The notes beneath the pieces are model-generated. The model was not told where the DNA came from, searched no databases, and saw nothing but the letters and a program-made list of their open reading frames with translations. From assembly GCF_003046625.1 (NCBI RefSeq), contig NZ_QAAD01000003.1, forward strand, positions 124,001 through 188,000: a stretch of 64,000 nt of DNA, in the 5' to 3' direction. Below are positions 28,150 through 36,886 of this stretch, in pieces. Every line of letters begins with the position of its first letter. The stretch's first letter is position 1. Position numbers and translations under genes: made by a program. The stretch is from Mangrovibacterium marinum. Lineage in GTDB: Bacteria > Bacteroidota > Bacteroidia > Bacteroidales > Prolixibacteraceae.

Positions 28150-28189
28150 GAAGCCGTCACTACAATCAGTGACGGCTTCGCTATTTTTA
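28150..28189 (+). terminator. Terminator with perfect 12-bp stem
   Basis: GAAGCCGTCACT (28150-28161) pairs with AGTGACGGCTTC (28168-28179), loop ACAATC, followed by GCTATTTTTA. It closes the coiled-coil gene transcript. Confidence 0.8.
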
Positions 28190-28309
28190 TCCTCGCTCAG
28201 CAACCGAAAATAGCAGAATCAGCCTACCGCACATCTGCTTATTTCCGACCATTATCCACGGGCAATTTCAGTCAAACAGAGCCGATTTACCGGGCTAAAG
28301 TTGTGTTCG

Positions 28310-28687
28310 TTATTCCTCAAACAACTGATTCAATGCACCAAAATAATCTTCCTCCCAACCTTCAGCAATATTTTGGTAAGCCTCATCCGGAATATTAATC
28401 TGACGAACTTCCATGCTGGTTCCCCCCTTATGCTGATGAAGCTTAATAGTCACCAGCGAGTTTTCCTCTTCGCCAAAATACCACTCCTGAACAATCTTTT
28501 GGTTCGGAACAAACTCAATATTCCGACCGCAGATTGCACCATCCCAAATTGAAAACTCGGTTCCGGGAACCGTTTCCATTTGTGCAGGCTCTCCGGTCCA
28601 TATTTCAATCATCAACTGATTGGTCAACGCGTTGTACACATCTTCAGGTGCTGCTGTAATTTGAAAATACTTTTTATACTCTTTCAT
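28310..28687 (-). CDS. SRPBCC (START/AHSA1-like) domain protein
   Basis: 125 residues. The start KKYFQITAAPEDVYNALTNQ, the central IEIWTGEPAQMETVPGTEFS and the helix at the end with DYFGALNQLFEE match AHSA1-type SRPBCC proteins, which form a hydrophobic ligand pocket. Members include Aha1-like chaperone activators and small-molecule binders; the ligand is not predictable. It is 11 bases downstream of the DUF3078 gene on the same strand, so the two form an operon. Confidence 0.88.
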   Translation of the reverse strand: MKEYKKYFQITAAPEDVYNALTNQLMIEIWTGEPAQMETVPGTEFSIWDGAICGRNIEFVPNQKIVQEWYFGEEENSLVTIKLHQHKGGTSMEVRQINIPDEAYQNIAEGWEEDYFGALNQLFEE

Positions 28688-28698
28688 ATTTTTGATCT

Positions 28699-30666
28699 CT
28701 AGTTCAATCGTTCCCGCTTATAAACCGGTTTGTTCAACGAATAGGTAAAACCAATGGTTACAAACTCCTTCAACTGCCATTTGGGTTTATAAATTGTATT
28801 CCCGTCGGCATCAACCTTATTGGTGGCAAATGTAACATTGTCGTCGTAAACCAGGTGAAACAAGGCTTGCATATTAATAAAAGTGCTCAACTTAAAGGTG
28901 AAGGTATTTTCCCAGTCTACGTCGAATTTCGAGAAGGGAGCATTGTAGTTGATGAACATCTTGTACTTCGTTTGCAACGAAATATCCGGCGTGAGCTCCT
29001 TTTTAAAGCTCAAATCGGCGTTCAGACCGCCTTCCCACAAACGTCTCTTATCTTCATCGATCCCGAAATTTGTTTGATCGATACGCGCCGTATCGCGTAC
29101 AAATACGGTTTTGGACGTTAAGGGCGATAGAAACAAGGAGAAATTTTTATTGGGTTTATAATCGAGACCCAGCTTAATCAATGTTTTGGCGGGCGACAAA
29201 AATCCGGAGATCACAGTCTCGCGATCGGGATACTTGAACCCATTGAAAAACTGGGTTTCAAAGTCGAGCTCGGCTGAATAATACCACTTTTTGTAGGCCT
29301 GAATACCGTAGCGGGTGGTTATTTCAAATTTATCATCATTTTTCTGAACTCCATCATCCGATGGTTTCAACCAGCCATTTCGAATTTCGAGCGAGTTCTC
29401 CCACTTGGTTTTATTCGACGAATAATTTGCAAAGCCCTTCATTACAAACAACAAGGCAAATGAGCTTGTCCCGCCCGATTTCCAGTTATTGTAATACGTT
29501 TGGGTTAGTCCGGTATTAAAATTCCCCCCCAGCGTCCAGGGCGTAATCACTTTAAAGCGCTTATCAACTTTGTCAAGTGCCTTGGGCAGTTCAATCTTGT
29601 TAAAGGCGAAGTCCTTTTTCTGGCGTTGCGAGAAGCGGGTAAATGTCACCCCATCGTCAATTAAAAAGCGAAGAGAATTGCGGTTTAAGGCTTGAATACG
29701 AACGCCCAACGAATCGTCTTGTTCGTTTTTGATAAACAAGCGTGACTGACCAGGATAGCTATTGCTCAAAAATACCTCAACCGAGTCGCTTGCCGAGTTA
29801 TGCAGCCAAAGCGGCAACTGTTCTGCATCGACAAAATTCCGGAGAATGCGCAAACTGCTGGCTACCGAGTCGTTCACGGCCATCATCACTTGTTCGTTAT
29901 ATGCCCGCAACAGAGCGATATTGCGTTGTTTCACCGAGTCGGAGAACAACTTTTGCTCGCGGGCCGAATATTGCCGAATGTATTCCTCGCGATAAGCTTC
30001 GGTTACTGAATCGACATATTGCTTGATCACAAAATTGTTATACTTCTGACGAGCCTCTTCCAAAATGGCTCTTTTGGTGCTGTCCAGACTCTGCAAACGC
30101 TTAAAATCCGCCGGACTCGTAATTAAGGAGTCGGGTAACGCACCAAAAGCACTCAAACTGTCGGGCATGGTCACATAGCTGGTCCCCAAAAGCTGATTAC
30201 TTTCGTCCTCCTTCAACGTTTTCACTTTCCCCTCGATATTAGTCAGCAGCTGCTCCGGAACGGCAATCTGATCTTTGTGAATATTATCCCGCACCGAACG
30301 GTCGATCCGGGCCAACTCTTCCTGTAGCTGCACGTGCGACATAAAGCCGGGAACCATCAAACTGTCGGCCACATTTTCGGTGGTTCTGAAAAAATACCGT
30401 TCGCCCAACAAATCGTAAGCATCCAACCGCTTCACCAACGAGTCGACACGATCGTTTTCAATGTATTGAATTAATCCGCGGATTTGGGTTTCCAAGCCGG
30501 AGCTCTGCGGATACCAATTGCCCTGCCGGCTTAATAAATGATTTAAATAATTGATACTGACCTCAACGGAATCCTGCTGTGCTTGTCGCCCAATCAGGTC
30601 GGTAGCCCGAAGATTTTGCAAAGAAGAAAACACGAGAATTCCTGACAGAATAAATCTGAACTTCAT
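28699..30666 (-). CDS. DUF3078-domain probable outer-membrane protein
   Basis: 655 residues. A signal peptide (SGILVFSSLQNLRAT, cleavage near 22) is followed by a long Ser/Asp/Gln-rich helical region (about 25-330) and a C-terminal beta-rich DUF3078 domain (about 370-655) with NTGLTQTYYNNWKSGGTSSF, NSLEIRNGWLKPSDDG and SAELDFETQFFNGF. The alternating pattern and the aromatic end region suggest a beta-barrel in the outer membrane. DUF3078 is common in Bacteroidota, and its function is unknown. The extended N-terminal region is longer than in many homologues I know, which are mostly barrel only. It heads a two-gene operon with the SRPBCC gene. Confidence 0.85.
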   Translation of the reverse strand: MKFRFILSGILVFSSLQNLRATDLIGRQAQQDSVEVSINYLNHLLSRQGNWYPQSSGLETQIRGLIQYIENDRVDSLVKRLDAYDLLGERYFFRTTENVADSLMVPGFMSHVQLQEELARIDRSVRDNIHKDQIAVPEQLLTNIEGKVKTLKEDESNQLLGTSYVTMPDSLSAFGALPDSLITSPADFKRLQSLDSTKRAILEEARQKYNNFVIKQYVDSVTEAYREEYIRQYSAREQKLFSDSVKQRNIALLRAYNEQVMMAVNDSVASSLRILRNFVDAEQLPLWLHNSASDSVEVFLSNSYPGQSRLFIKNEQDDSLGVRIQALNRNSLRFLIDDGVTFTRFSQRQKKDFAFNKIELPKALDKVDKRFKVITPWTLGGNFNTGLTQTYYNNWKSGGTSSFALLFVMKGFANYSSNKTKWENSLEIRNGWLKPSDDGVQKNDDKFEITTRYGIQAYKKWYYSAELDFETQFFNGFKYPDRETVISGFLSPAKTLIKLGLDYKPNKNFSLFLSPLTSKTVFVRDTARIDQTNFGIDEDKRRLWEGGLNADLSFKKELTPDISLQTKYKMFINYNAPFSKFDVDWENTFTFKLSTFINMQALFHLVYDDNVTFATNKVDADGNTIYKPKWQLKEFVTIGFTYSLNKPVYKRERLN

Positions 30667-30735
30667 AATTTTAATCGTTTATATGGCTTAAAAACAATTT
30701 TGCACGCTACTTTTTGATCATGAATTGCTAACGGA

Positions 30736-31209
30736 CTAACGATCGTTTTTCCACTCACAATAAGGGTTCTGAGCCAGACATGAATTGTGAAAACGTCGAT
30801 CTTCACTCACCTCCTCCGCCACCCAATCGGGCAGCCGGACTACTTCGTCAGCGTTTGAAAGTTCTATCTCAGCAATAATCAAGCCAGCATTGGCTCCGGA
30901 AAATACATCCACCTCCCATTTCTTGCCATCAAAATCGATCAGATGTCGCACCTTTTCAATGGCCGGCCACACCGCCAATCCGATCATCTGCCGGGCATCC
31001 TCAACGGGTATTTCATATTCAAATTCGGCCCGGCTAATACCCTCGGGTTTGCTTTTGATGGTCAAAAATGCGTTGTCGCCACCAATGCGTACACGTACTG
31101 TTCGCTCGGGATCAGCGCATAAGTAGGCCTGAATGATTTCGATTTGCGAGTCGCTATCGGGTACAAAATCTGCCTTAACTAAAAACTTCCGTTCTATTTC
31201 AACAGCCAT
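30736..31209 (-). CDS. CYTH-domain protein (inorganic triphosphatase / class IV cyclase fold)
   Basis: 157 residues. It begins with the CYTH signature VEIERKFLV at residues 3-11 and carries the acidic and basic tunnel residues (TVRVRIGGDNAFLTIKSK, RAEFEYEIP, IAEIELSNADE). Small bacterial CYTH proteins mostly hydrolyse tripolyphosphate. The ATG at 31209 is chosen: a TTG 10 codons upstream keeps the frame open but lies inside the -7 element TATCTTTG. It is convergent in direction with nothing nearby and diverges from the hydrogenase operon. Confidence 0.93.
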   Translation of the reverse strand: MAVEIERKFLVKADFVPDSDSQIEIIQAYLCADPERTVRVRIGGDNAFLTIKSKPEGISRAEFEYEIPVEDARQMIGLAVWPAIEKVRHLIDFDGKKWEVDVFSGANAGLIIAEIELSNADEVVRLPDWVAEEVSEDRRFHNSCLAQNPYCEWKNDR

Positions 31210-31236
31210 TTTCCACTTCCATTTTTTTTGATTCTG

Positions 31237-31244
31237 CAAAGATA
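31237..31244 (-). promoter_or_regulatory. -7 element of the CYTH gene
   Basis: On the minus strand TATCTTTG, an exact TAnnTTTG match, lies 27 bases before the ATG at 31209 and rules out the upstream TTG start. Only TTC is seen at the -33 position. Confidence 0.5.
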
Positions 31245-31556
31245 ACAGGCTGCTCCAATGTCTGAACCATTTCGCCGGATTGATCGCAAAGAATAAACCT
31301 AGCCTTAATTTCCGGACTTACTTATCCGTTTAGCATTCCATGGCGACCAAAGGTGCTGCAAAACAGGCTTTCTTCAGCAAAATGAACGAAGATCGTCATA
31401 CATTTACAATCCATTGTTCTTTATCTTTAACGAAAACCGAAATACTCATCCTGCTTGAGGATAGTTTTCCGAATGCTTCCCCGGTCTTTTTAAAAGACGA
31501 CGCTCTTCTCAAATTTTCAGCGAGCTGCAATTTTTTCATCCAAAATCAACGACAAT
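31245..31556. other. Intergenic region between CYTH gene and hydrogenase operon
   Basis: About 310 bases that should contain the hydCBA promoter. The best candidate is TATCTTTA (31422-31429), one mismatch from TAnnTTTG, without a good -33 box. An 80-codon plus-strand frame beginning at 31340 overlaps the hydC start out of frame and has no family features, so it is not called. Confidence 0.4.
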
Positions 31557-32030
31557 ATGAATCCGATAAACGATCTGATTAAGCAATTAACCGAACAACA
31601 TGGGCGAAAACGGGAAAGCCTGCTCCCGATTTTGCAGGGCGTTATCGAACAGGAAAAATACCTCTCGGAGTACGCCATGATTGAAATTGCGCGGGCGATG
31701 GATCTACCCACAGCTGAAGTATACGGCACGGCAACATTCTACTCTTTTATGGAGCATCGCAAAGCCGGAACCTATATCATTCGGGTGTGCAAAACAATCA
31801 CCTGCTCCATGAAAGGGAAAAACCAAATTCTGCAAACCATCGAGGATATGCTCAAAATCAGCTTGGGCGAAACCACTCCCGATGGGCGTTTCTCCTTGTT
31901 ACAGACCAACTGTCTGGGATGGTGTCACAAAGCTCCGGCTATGTTAATCAACGACGAAGTGTTTACCGATCTCACGCCCGAGAAAGTCCGGGAAATTCTG
32001 AAAACATTCCTTCAAACCACTCAAAACTAA
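31557..32030 (+). CDS. hydC: [FeFe] hydrogenase subunit C, NuoE-like [2Fe-2S] protein
   Basis: 157 residues, the size of a NuoE/24-kDa subunit. The thioredoxin-like [2Fe-2S] ligands are C78, C83, C119 and C123 (RVCKTITCSMKG and TNCLGWC). AEVYGTATFYSFM is the usual NuoE motif. In NAD-linked hydrogenases this subunit sits beside the flavoprotein and passes electrons. It is the first gene of hydC-hydB-hydA with a four-base gap to hydB. The naming follows the Thermotoga HydABC scheme; in the Hnd scheme it would be HndA. Confidence 0.95.
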   Translation: MNPINDLIKQLTEQHGRKRESLLPILQGVIEQEKYLSEYAMIEIARAMDLPTAEVYGTATFYSFMEHRKAGTYIIRVCKTITCSMKGKNQILQTIEDMLKISLGETTPDGRFSLLQTNCLGWCHKAPAMLINDEVFTDLTPEKVREILKTFLQTTQN

Positions 32031-32034
32031 AATC

Positions 32035-33222
32035 ATGGCATTCGACACTTATTTACTCAAAAGAGCCGATTTCATTTTCAAGGATGAAGAGGATTGGAAA
32101 AATATACTAACCCGCACATTAAAACTACCGCCCAATGCAATCATCAACGAGCTGATGAGCTCCGAACTGAAGGGCCGGGGTGGCGCCGGCTTTCCCACTG
32201 GCCTGAAATGGAAACTTACGGCCGAAGCTCCGGGAAACGAAAAATACATCATCTGCAACGCCGATGAAGGCGAGCCCGGCACCTTTAAAGACCGCGAGAT
32301 CCTCACCTTGGTGCCCCACAAAGTGTTAACGGCAATGGCCGTTTGTGCTCATGTCATCGGAGCCCAACAAGGATACATCTATCTCCGGGGCGAGTACAAA
32401 TACCTGGTTGAACAACTCAACCAGGCAATCGATGAATTTCATACAATCTGCCAGTCGCTCGGTTGTCAATTTACCATCCGGATCTTTCTGGGCAGCGGAG
32501 CCTATATTTGTGGCGAAGAAACCGCCCTTTTCGAATCGATGGAAGGCAAACGCGGAGAACCCCGCAACAAGCCGCCCTACCCCACCCAAGTCGGCTACAA
32601 AAATTGCCCAACCGTTATCAATAATGTTGAAACACTGGCGCACGCCTTCACCATTTTTAAATACGGCGCTAAAAAATTCTACGACCTGGGCGTCCAATAT
32701 TCGCGCGGATCAAAACTATTTTCAGTGTCGGGCGACACCCCAAAACCGGGAATCTACGAACTGGAACTGGGCATGAGCCTGGAGGATTTTGTCAATGAAT
32801 TTGGGGATGGCGACACCAAAGCCGTACAAGTTGGCGGAGCCTCCGGATTTTTGGTTCCCCGCAAAAAATTTAAGGCTACCGCCATCGGCTACAAAGGCAA
32901 GCTCTCGGGCATTTCCCTTCCCACCGGCGGCTCCATGATGTTGTTCAATAGCTCCCGGTCGATGTACAATGTGCTGGACAACTACCTGGAGTTTTTCAGG
33001 GAGGAAAGCTGTGGACAATGCACCCCTTGCCGGGTTGGCTGCCAGCAATTATACCAGGGTATTAAAGCCGTTAAGCGCGGCGAAAAACCGGCAGGCTACC
33101 TCGACAAATTGCTGAAACTAACCGAAACCATGAAACTGACCGCCAAATGTGGGCTGGGCCAATCGGTGGCCAATTCATTCTCGTCGATTGTCGAGAATTT
33201 CAGAGAAGAAATGATTTACTAA
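32035..33222 (+). CDS. hydB: [FeFe] hydrogenase subunit B, NuoF-like FMN/NAD(H) flavoprotein (short form)
   Basis: 395 residues. The FMN site is GRGGAGFPTG (47-56), the NADH site includes DEGEPGTFKDRE (78-88), and the N3-type [4Fe-4S] ligands are C326, C329, C332 (SCGQCTPCR) and C372 (KCGLGQS). It is the NAD-reactive diaphorase of the hydrogenase. It is much shorter than Thermotoga HydB: the N-terminal thioredoxin-like [2Fe-2S] domain and the C-terminal two-[4Fe-4S] ferredoxin domain are both missing, leaving the bare NuoF core. This bears on whether the enzyme can bifurcate electrons. It is 10 bases upstream of hydA. Confidence 0.95.
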   Translation: MAFDTYLLKRADFIFKDEEDWKNILTRTLKLPPNAIINELMSSELKGRGGAGFPTGLKWKLTAEAPGNEKYIICNADEGEPGTFKDREILTLVPHKVLTAMAVCAHVIGAQQGYIYLRGEYKYLVEQLNQAIDEFHTICQSLGCQFTIRIFLGSGAYICGEETALFESMEGKRGEPRNKPPYPTQVGYKNCPTVINNVETLAHAFTIFKYGAKKFYDLGVQYSRGSKLFSVSGDTPKPGIYELELGMSLEDFVNEFGDGDTKAVQVGGASGFLVPRKKFKATAIGYKGKLSGISLPTGGSMMLFNSSRSMYNVLDNYLEFFREESCGQCTPCRVGCQQLYQGIKAVKRGEKPAGYLDKLLKLTETMKLTAKCGLGQSVANSFSSIVENFREEMIY

Positions 33223-33232
33223 ACCTTCACTT

Positions 33233-35023
33233 ATGAGCACAAAAATAAACATCAATATCAACGGAATAGCGCTCGAGGTTGACCAAGGCAAAACCATCCT
33301 CGAAGCGGCCGACCAGGCGGGCATCATCATCCCCACACTCTGCTATCACAAAGACCTGTGTATTGCCGGTAATTGCCGCGTATGTGTTGTTGAACTGATT
33401 GGTCAAAAAAGGCTGTCGGCGGCCTGTGCAACGCCCTGTGAAGAAGGCATGGAGATCCGCACCAACAGCCTGCACGTTCGCAATTCGCGCAAACATATCA
33501 TCGAGCTGCTTTTATCGGAACATCGCGCCGAGTGCACTTCCTGCTACAAAAACGGCAACTGCGAACTGCAAAAGCTGGCTTCCGACTATAAAATCGTCAC
33601 CCAGGATTTTATTCCCCTGGCCCAACAAAAGAAGTACACCATCGATCAGTTTTCGCCATCTATTTTGAAAGACGACAGCAAATGCATCCGCTGTCAGCGC
33701 TGCGTGCGCACCTGCGCTGGTTTGCAAGGGGTAAATGCCTTGTCGGTTGCTCACAAAGGCGACCGAATGAAGATTACGACCTTCTTCGAGAAAGCCATTA
33801 CCGAGGTGGTGTGCACCAACTGCGGACAGTGCATCAACCACTGCCCAACCGGGGCCTTAGTGGAGCGCAACTATATTGAAGAAGTGTGGGATGCCATTTC
33901 AGATCCGGAGCTGCACGTGGTCGTGCAAACAGCGCCCGCCGTCAGGGTTGGGCTGGGCGAAGAAATGGGCTTTCCACCCGGCGAGCGGGTGACCGGCCGC
34001 ATGGTAGAGGCTCTGAAACGATTAGGCTTCAATTCGGTACTGGATACCGATTTTACCGCCGACTTAACCATTATTGAAGAAGGAACCGAGCTGCTGGAAC
34101 GTCTGAAGAAGACTTTAAAGGAAAAGGATCCATCGGTTAAATTGCCCATGGCCACCTCCTGCTCCCCGGGCTGGATCAAATACATTGAGCATCTGTATTC
34201 CGACTGCCTGGAGCATCTTTCCACCTGCAAGTCGCCCCAACAGATGTTTGGGGCTCTGGTGAAAACCTACTATGCTGAAAGCCGAAGTTTAAAGCCCGAA
34301 AAAATTGTTTCGGTCTCCATCATGCCGTGTACGGCCAAAAAGTTTGAAGCGGCGCGCCCCGAGATGCACGCCAGTGGCTACACCGATGTGGACTATGTAC
34401 TCACCACCCGCGAACTGGCCATCATGATTAAACAAGCGGGGATCGACTTTGCGAAGCTGCCGGAATCAAGTTTCGATCGTTTGATGGGCCAATCGAGCGG
34501 AGCAGGAGTCATTTTCGGAGCCACAGGCGGAGTGATGGAGGCTGCTCTGCGCACGGTTTACGAGTTGGTTACAGGACGCGAAGTTCCCTTCGAAAAACTC
34601 AATATTACGCCGGTGCGGGGTTCCGAGGGCATCCGCGAAGCCTGCATCAAAATTGAAAACCCGCAAGAAGGATGGGAGTTCCTGGATGGTGTTGAGTTAC
34701 GCTGTGCCGTGGCACACGGGCTGGTTCACGCCAAACAGCTGATGGATCAAATTAAAGCTGGCACCAGCCCTTATCATTTTATCGAGATTATGGCCTGCCC
34801 CGGCGGTTGTCTGGGAGGCGGCGGACAGCCCATTCCGACCAACCCCGAAATTCGGGCTAAAAGAACCGAAGCCATTTATGCAGAAGATGAAGAAATGCCC
34901 CTCCGCAAATCGCACGAAAATCCGGAGGTACTGCTACTCTACAAAAACTTTTTAGGGCACCCTTTGGGCAAGAAATCGCATCATCTGTTACACACCAGCT
35001 ATATCGAACGCAATCGTTACTAG
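33233..35023 (+). CDS. hydA: [FeFe] hydrogenase catalytic subunit HydA
   Basis: 596 residues. An N-terminal [2Fe-2S] domain (C37, C48, C51, C65) is followed by the His-ligated [4Fe-4S] site (H97, C101, C104, C110), two more [4Fe-4S] sites (CIRCQRC near 151 and CTNCGQC near 194) and the H-cluster domain. Its motifs are L1 TSCSPGW (308-314), L2 MPCTAKKFE (C366) and L3 MACPGGCLGGGGQP (C522, C526). A small-subunit-like tail closes the protein. L1 has Ser where TSCCPxW enzymes have the second Cys. No signal peptide, so it is cytosolic. With hydB and hydC it should couple H2 to NAD(H), in fermentation as an H2-evolving sink. The operon ends at a 17-bp terminator. Confidence 0.97.
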   Translation: MSTKINININGIALEVDQGKTILEAADQAGIIIPTLCYHKDLCIAGNCRVCVVELIGQKRLSAACATPCEEGMEIRTNSLHVRNSRKHIIELLLSEHRAECTSCYKNGNCELQKLASDYKIVTQDFIPLAQQKKYTIDQFSPSILKDDSKCIRCQRCVRTCAGLQGVNALSVAHKGDRMKITTFFEKAITEVVCTNCGQCINHCPTGALVERNYIEEVWDAISDPELHVVVQTAPAVRVGLGEEMGFPPGERVTGRMVEALKRLGFNSVLDTDFTADLTIIEEGTELLERLKKTLKEKDPSVKLPMATSCSPGWIKYIEHLYSDCLEHLSTCKSPQQMFGALVKTYYAESRSLKPEKIVSVSIMPCTAKKFEAARPEMHASGYTDVDYVLTTRELAIMIKQAGIDFAKLPESSFDRLMGQSSGAGVIFGATGGVMEAALRTVYELVTGREVPFEKLNITPVRGSEGIREACIKIENPQEGWEFLDGVELRCAVAHGLVHAKQLMDQIKAGTSPYHFIEIMACPGGCLGGGGQPIPTNPEIRAKRTEAIYAEDEEMPLRKSHENPEVLLLYKNFLGHPLGKKSHHLLHTSYIERNRY

Positions 35024-35039
35024 CAGGGTAAGCACCAAC

Positions 35040-35099
35040 AAGATCAAAATTCGATTCGCACAAAAGCGGCAATTTATTAATCGAATTTTGATCTTTTTT
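35040..35099 (+). terminator. Terminator of hydCBA with perfect 17-bp stem
   Basis: AAGATCAAAATTCGATT (35040-35056) pairs perfectly with 35079-35095 across a 22-base loop and ends in a T run. It lies 17 bases after the hydA stop. Confidence 0.85.
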
Positions 35100-35154
35100 C
35101 AGCCCTCGAATGTTACCTATCTGTTAACTTAGCATCAATAAAATCAAAACACAG

Positions 35155-35637
35155 GTGACAGAACGCTTTACATACTATTCTCCCATCGGTCCGCTATGTA
35201 TTGAAACGGAAAGCGACACGATTTTTGCCGCGCACTTTTGCGAGAAAGAGCTGGTTTCGGAACATTTCAACCCGCAACTTCAACAAAAAATCACCGATCA
35301 GCTCGATGAATATTTCAACGGTTCGCGTTTCAACTTCGACCTACCCTTAAAGCCGGCGGGCACCGAATTTCAGCAAAAAGTGTGGAACGAGTTAAACCGG
35401 ATTCCCTACGGCCAGCTGCGATCGTACAGCGAAATAGCCAAAAAAATAGGCGATAAAAACCTGGTTCGTGCTGTTGGCGGGGCAAACGCTAAAAACCCGA
35501 TTGCCATCATCATACCATGCCACCGCGTTGTTGGCGCCAATAATCAGTTGGTGGGCTATGCCGGAGGGCTGTGGCGAAAAAAATGGCTGCTGCAACACGA
35601 GCTGAGTAATAAACCCGACAAGTCAACCATCTGGTAG
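35155..35637 (+). CDS. ogt: Methylated-DNA--protein-cysteine methyltransferase
   Basis: 160 residues. The alkyl-accepting Cys is C122 in the IIPCHRVVG motif, with the helix-turn-helix FQQKVWNELNRIPYGQLRSY and the NAKNPIAI loop before it. It repairs O6-alkylguanine in DNA by one-time transfer to the Cys. The start is a GTG at 35155: the frame has a stop just upstream and no ATG, and the N-terminus FTYYSPIGPLCIE aligns with Ogt proteins. It sits between two hydrogenase units but is unrelated in function. It converges with hydE, with nine bases between stops. Confidence 0.95.
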   Translation: MTERFTYYSPIGPLCIETESDTIFAAHFCEKELVSEHFNPQLQQKITDQLDEYFNGSRFNFDLPLKPAGTEFQQKVWNELNRIPYGQLRSYSEIAKKIGDKNLVRAVGGANAKNPIAIIIPCHRVVGANNQLVGYAGGLWRKKWLLQHELSNKPDKSTIW

Positions 35638-35646
35638 CCGACGACC

Positions 35647-36795
35647 TTAGCGCTGCTGCCGCCTGCTGAAATGATTGGAATCGCCCCATTCGCCATAGCC
35701 AATTTCACTCCCCGCCAATTCGATACGGGCTTCCAGGCAGTTACGACACTGATCGGCGTCTTCATCCAAACAGGGTTTATCTTCGTACAGCTGATAATCT
35801 TTCCGAAAGGCACTCGGCGTCAGGTTCGGCATAATAATATTGGCACCAATTTTCACGGCTTTTTCGCGGCCCGCCGGGTCAATGGCCTGTAGCGCTGTTG
35901 CCGCGGCAATATTGATATCCGGCATCAACAAGCGAAGTGCGGCAACCATGCGCAAAGCCAGATCAAAACGCTCCTGCTTGCTGGTTATCAAATGCCGATA
36001 CGCGTACAGCGGCGTATCCTCATGCTCGATGTAAGGCCCCATACCCACCATATCGATATCAATTTGCTTGAGAAACAGCAGGTCGTTGGCCAAATCGTCC
36101 ATGGTCTGAAAAGGCAAGCCAATCATCACCCCGGTGCCAACCTGGTAGCCGCACTCCTTGAGTAGTTGCAGGCATTCGAGCCGCTTTTCAAAAGAATGAT
36201 GCGCATTGTTGGGGTGAATTTTACCGTACAGCTCCGGATTGGAGCTCTCGATGCGCAGCAGGTAGCGGTGTGCACCACTGTTGAACCAACGCTGATAGGT
36301 TTCGCGACTTTGCTCGCCGCAGGAAAGCGTAATGCCCAGCTCCCCCTTCGACAGGGCCTTAATTTGCCGCAGCAGCTGATCGACCCGGTTAATGAATGTT
36401 GAAGACGACAGCTCGCCCGATTGCAGGACCACCGAGCCAAACCGGTTTTCCCAGGCAAAACGACAGGCCGCCAGGATATCCTCGTCGGCAGCCTCGTAGC
36501 GCACAACTTTGCTGTTACTTTGGCGGATACCGCAGTACAGGCAATCCTTGGAACACACGTTCGAAAATTCAACCAGGCCCCGGAAATAAACCTTCTTCCC
36601 AACCACGGCTTCTTTGCGCGCTGCTGCTGCCGAGAACAAGGCTGTTCGGTCGGCACCTTCCGCCTTAAGCATCCGCACCAAATCGGGCTGCGAAAACTCG
36701 CCTTGCTTCAGTATCTCTTCAAAACTCTTCACGCTGCGAAGATAATCATTTTGAGATTTGCCGAACACTCCCAATAAAAGACCTACCTGTCTCAT
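35647..36795 (-). CDS. hydE: [FeFe] hydrogenase H-cluster radical SAM maturase HydE
   Basis: 382 residues. The radical SAM cluster motif is C81-SKD-C85-LY-C88 (NVCSKDCLYCGIRQ), followed by VVLQSGEL, the HydE-specific GITLSCGEQS, and RIESSNPELYGKIHP. A C-terminal cysteine group, C-x7-C-x2-C in CLDEDADQCRNCLEA, could hold a second cluster. HydE acts between HydG and HydF in building the diiron subcluster. The ATG at 36795 is used; a TTG two codons upstream is possible. It is transcribed away from the TM1266-hydG-aspA operon across a 210-base divergent gap. Confidence 0.96.
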   Translation of the reverse strand: MRQVGLLLGVFGKSQNDYLRSVKSFEEILKQGEFSQPDLVRMLKAEGADRTALFSAAAARKEAVVGKKVYFRGLVEFSNVCSKDCLYCGIRQSNSKVVRYEAADEDILAACRFAWENRFGSVVLQSGELSSSTFINRVDQLLRQIKALSKGELGITLSCGEQSRETYQRWFNSGAHRYLLRIESSNPELYGKIHPNNAHHSFEKRLECLQLLKECGYQVGTGVMIGLPFQTMDDLANDLLFLKQIDIDMVGMGPYIEHEDTPLYAYRHLITSKQERFDLALRMVAALRLLMPDINIAAATALQAIDPAGREKAVKIGANIIMPNLTPSAFRKDYQLYEDKPCLDEDADQCRNCLEARIELAGSEIGYGEWGDSNHFSRRQQR

Positions 36796-36867
36796 TTCCA
36801 AAGTTTAATTTTTCAACCCTCACCTAACATTTACAGGCAAAAATAAGCACGGCAGCGCAAAGAATTG

Positions 36868-36875
36868 TACTTTTG
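36868..36875 (+). promoter_or_regulatory. -7 element of the TM1266-hydG-aspA operon
   Basis: TACTTTTG is an exact TAnnTTTG match. Transcription should start near 36882, just before the structured leader. The -33 region is not recognisable, which may mean an activator is needed. Confidence 0.5.
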
Positions 36876-36886
36876 CGGTGCAACCT

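Noticed and set aside
31340-31582. 80-codon frame overlapping the hydC start
   Set aside because: Out of frame with hydC, no family match; the region should hold the hyd promoter.
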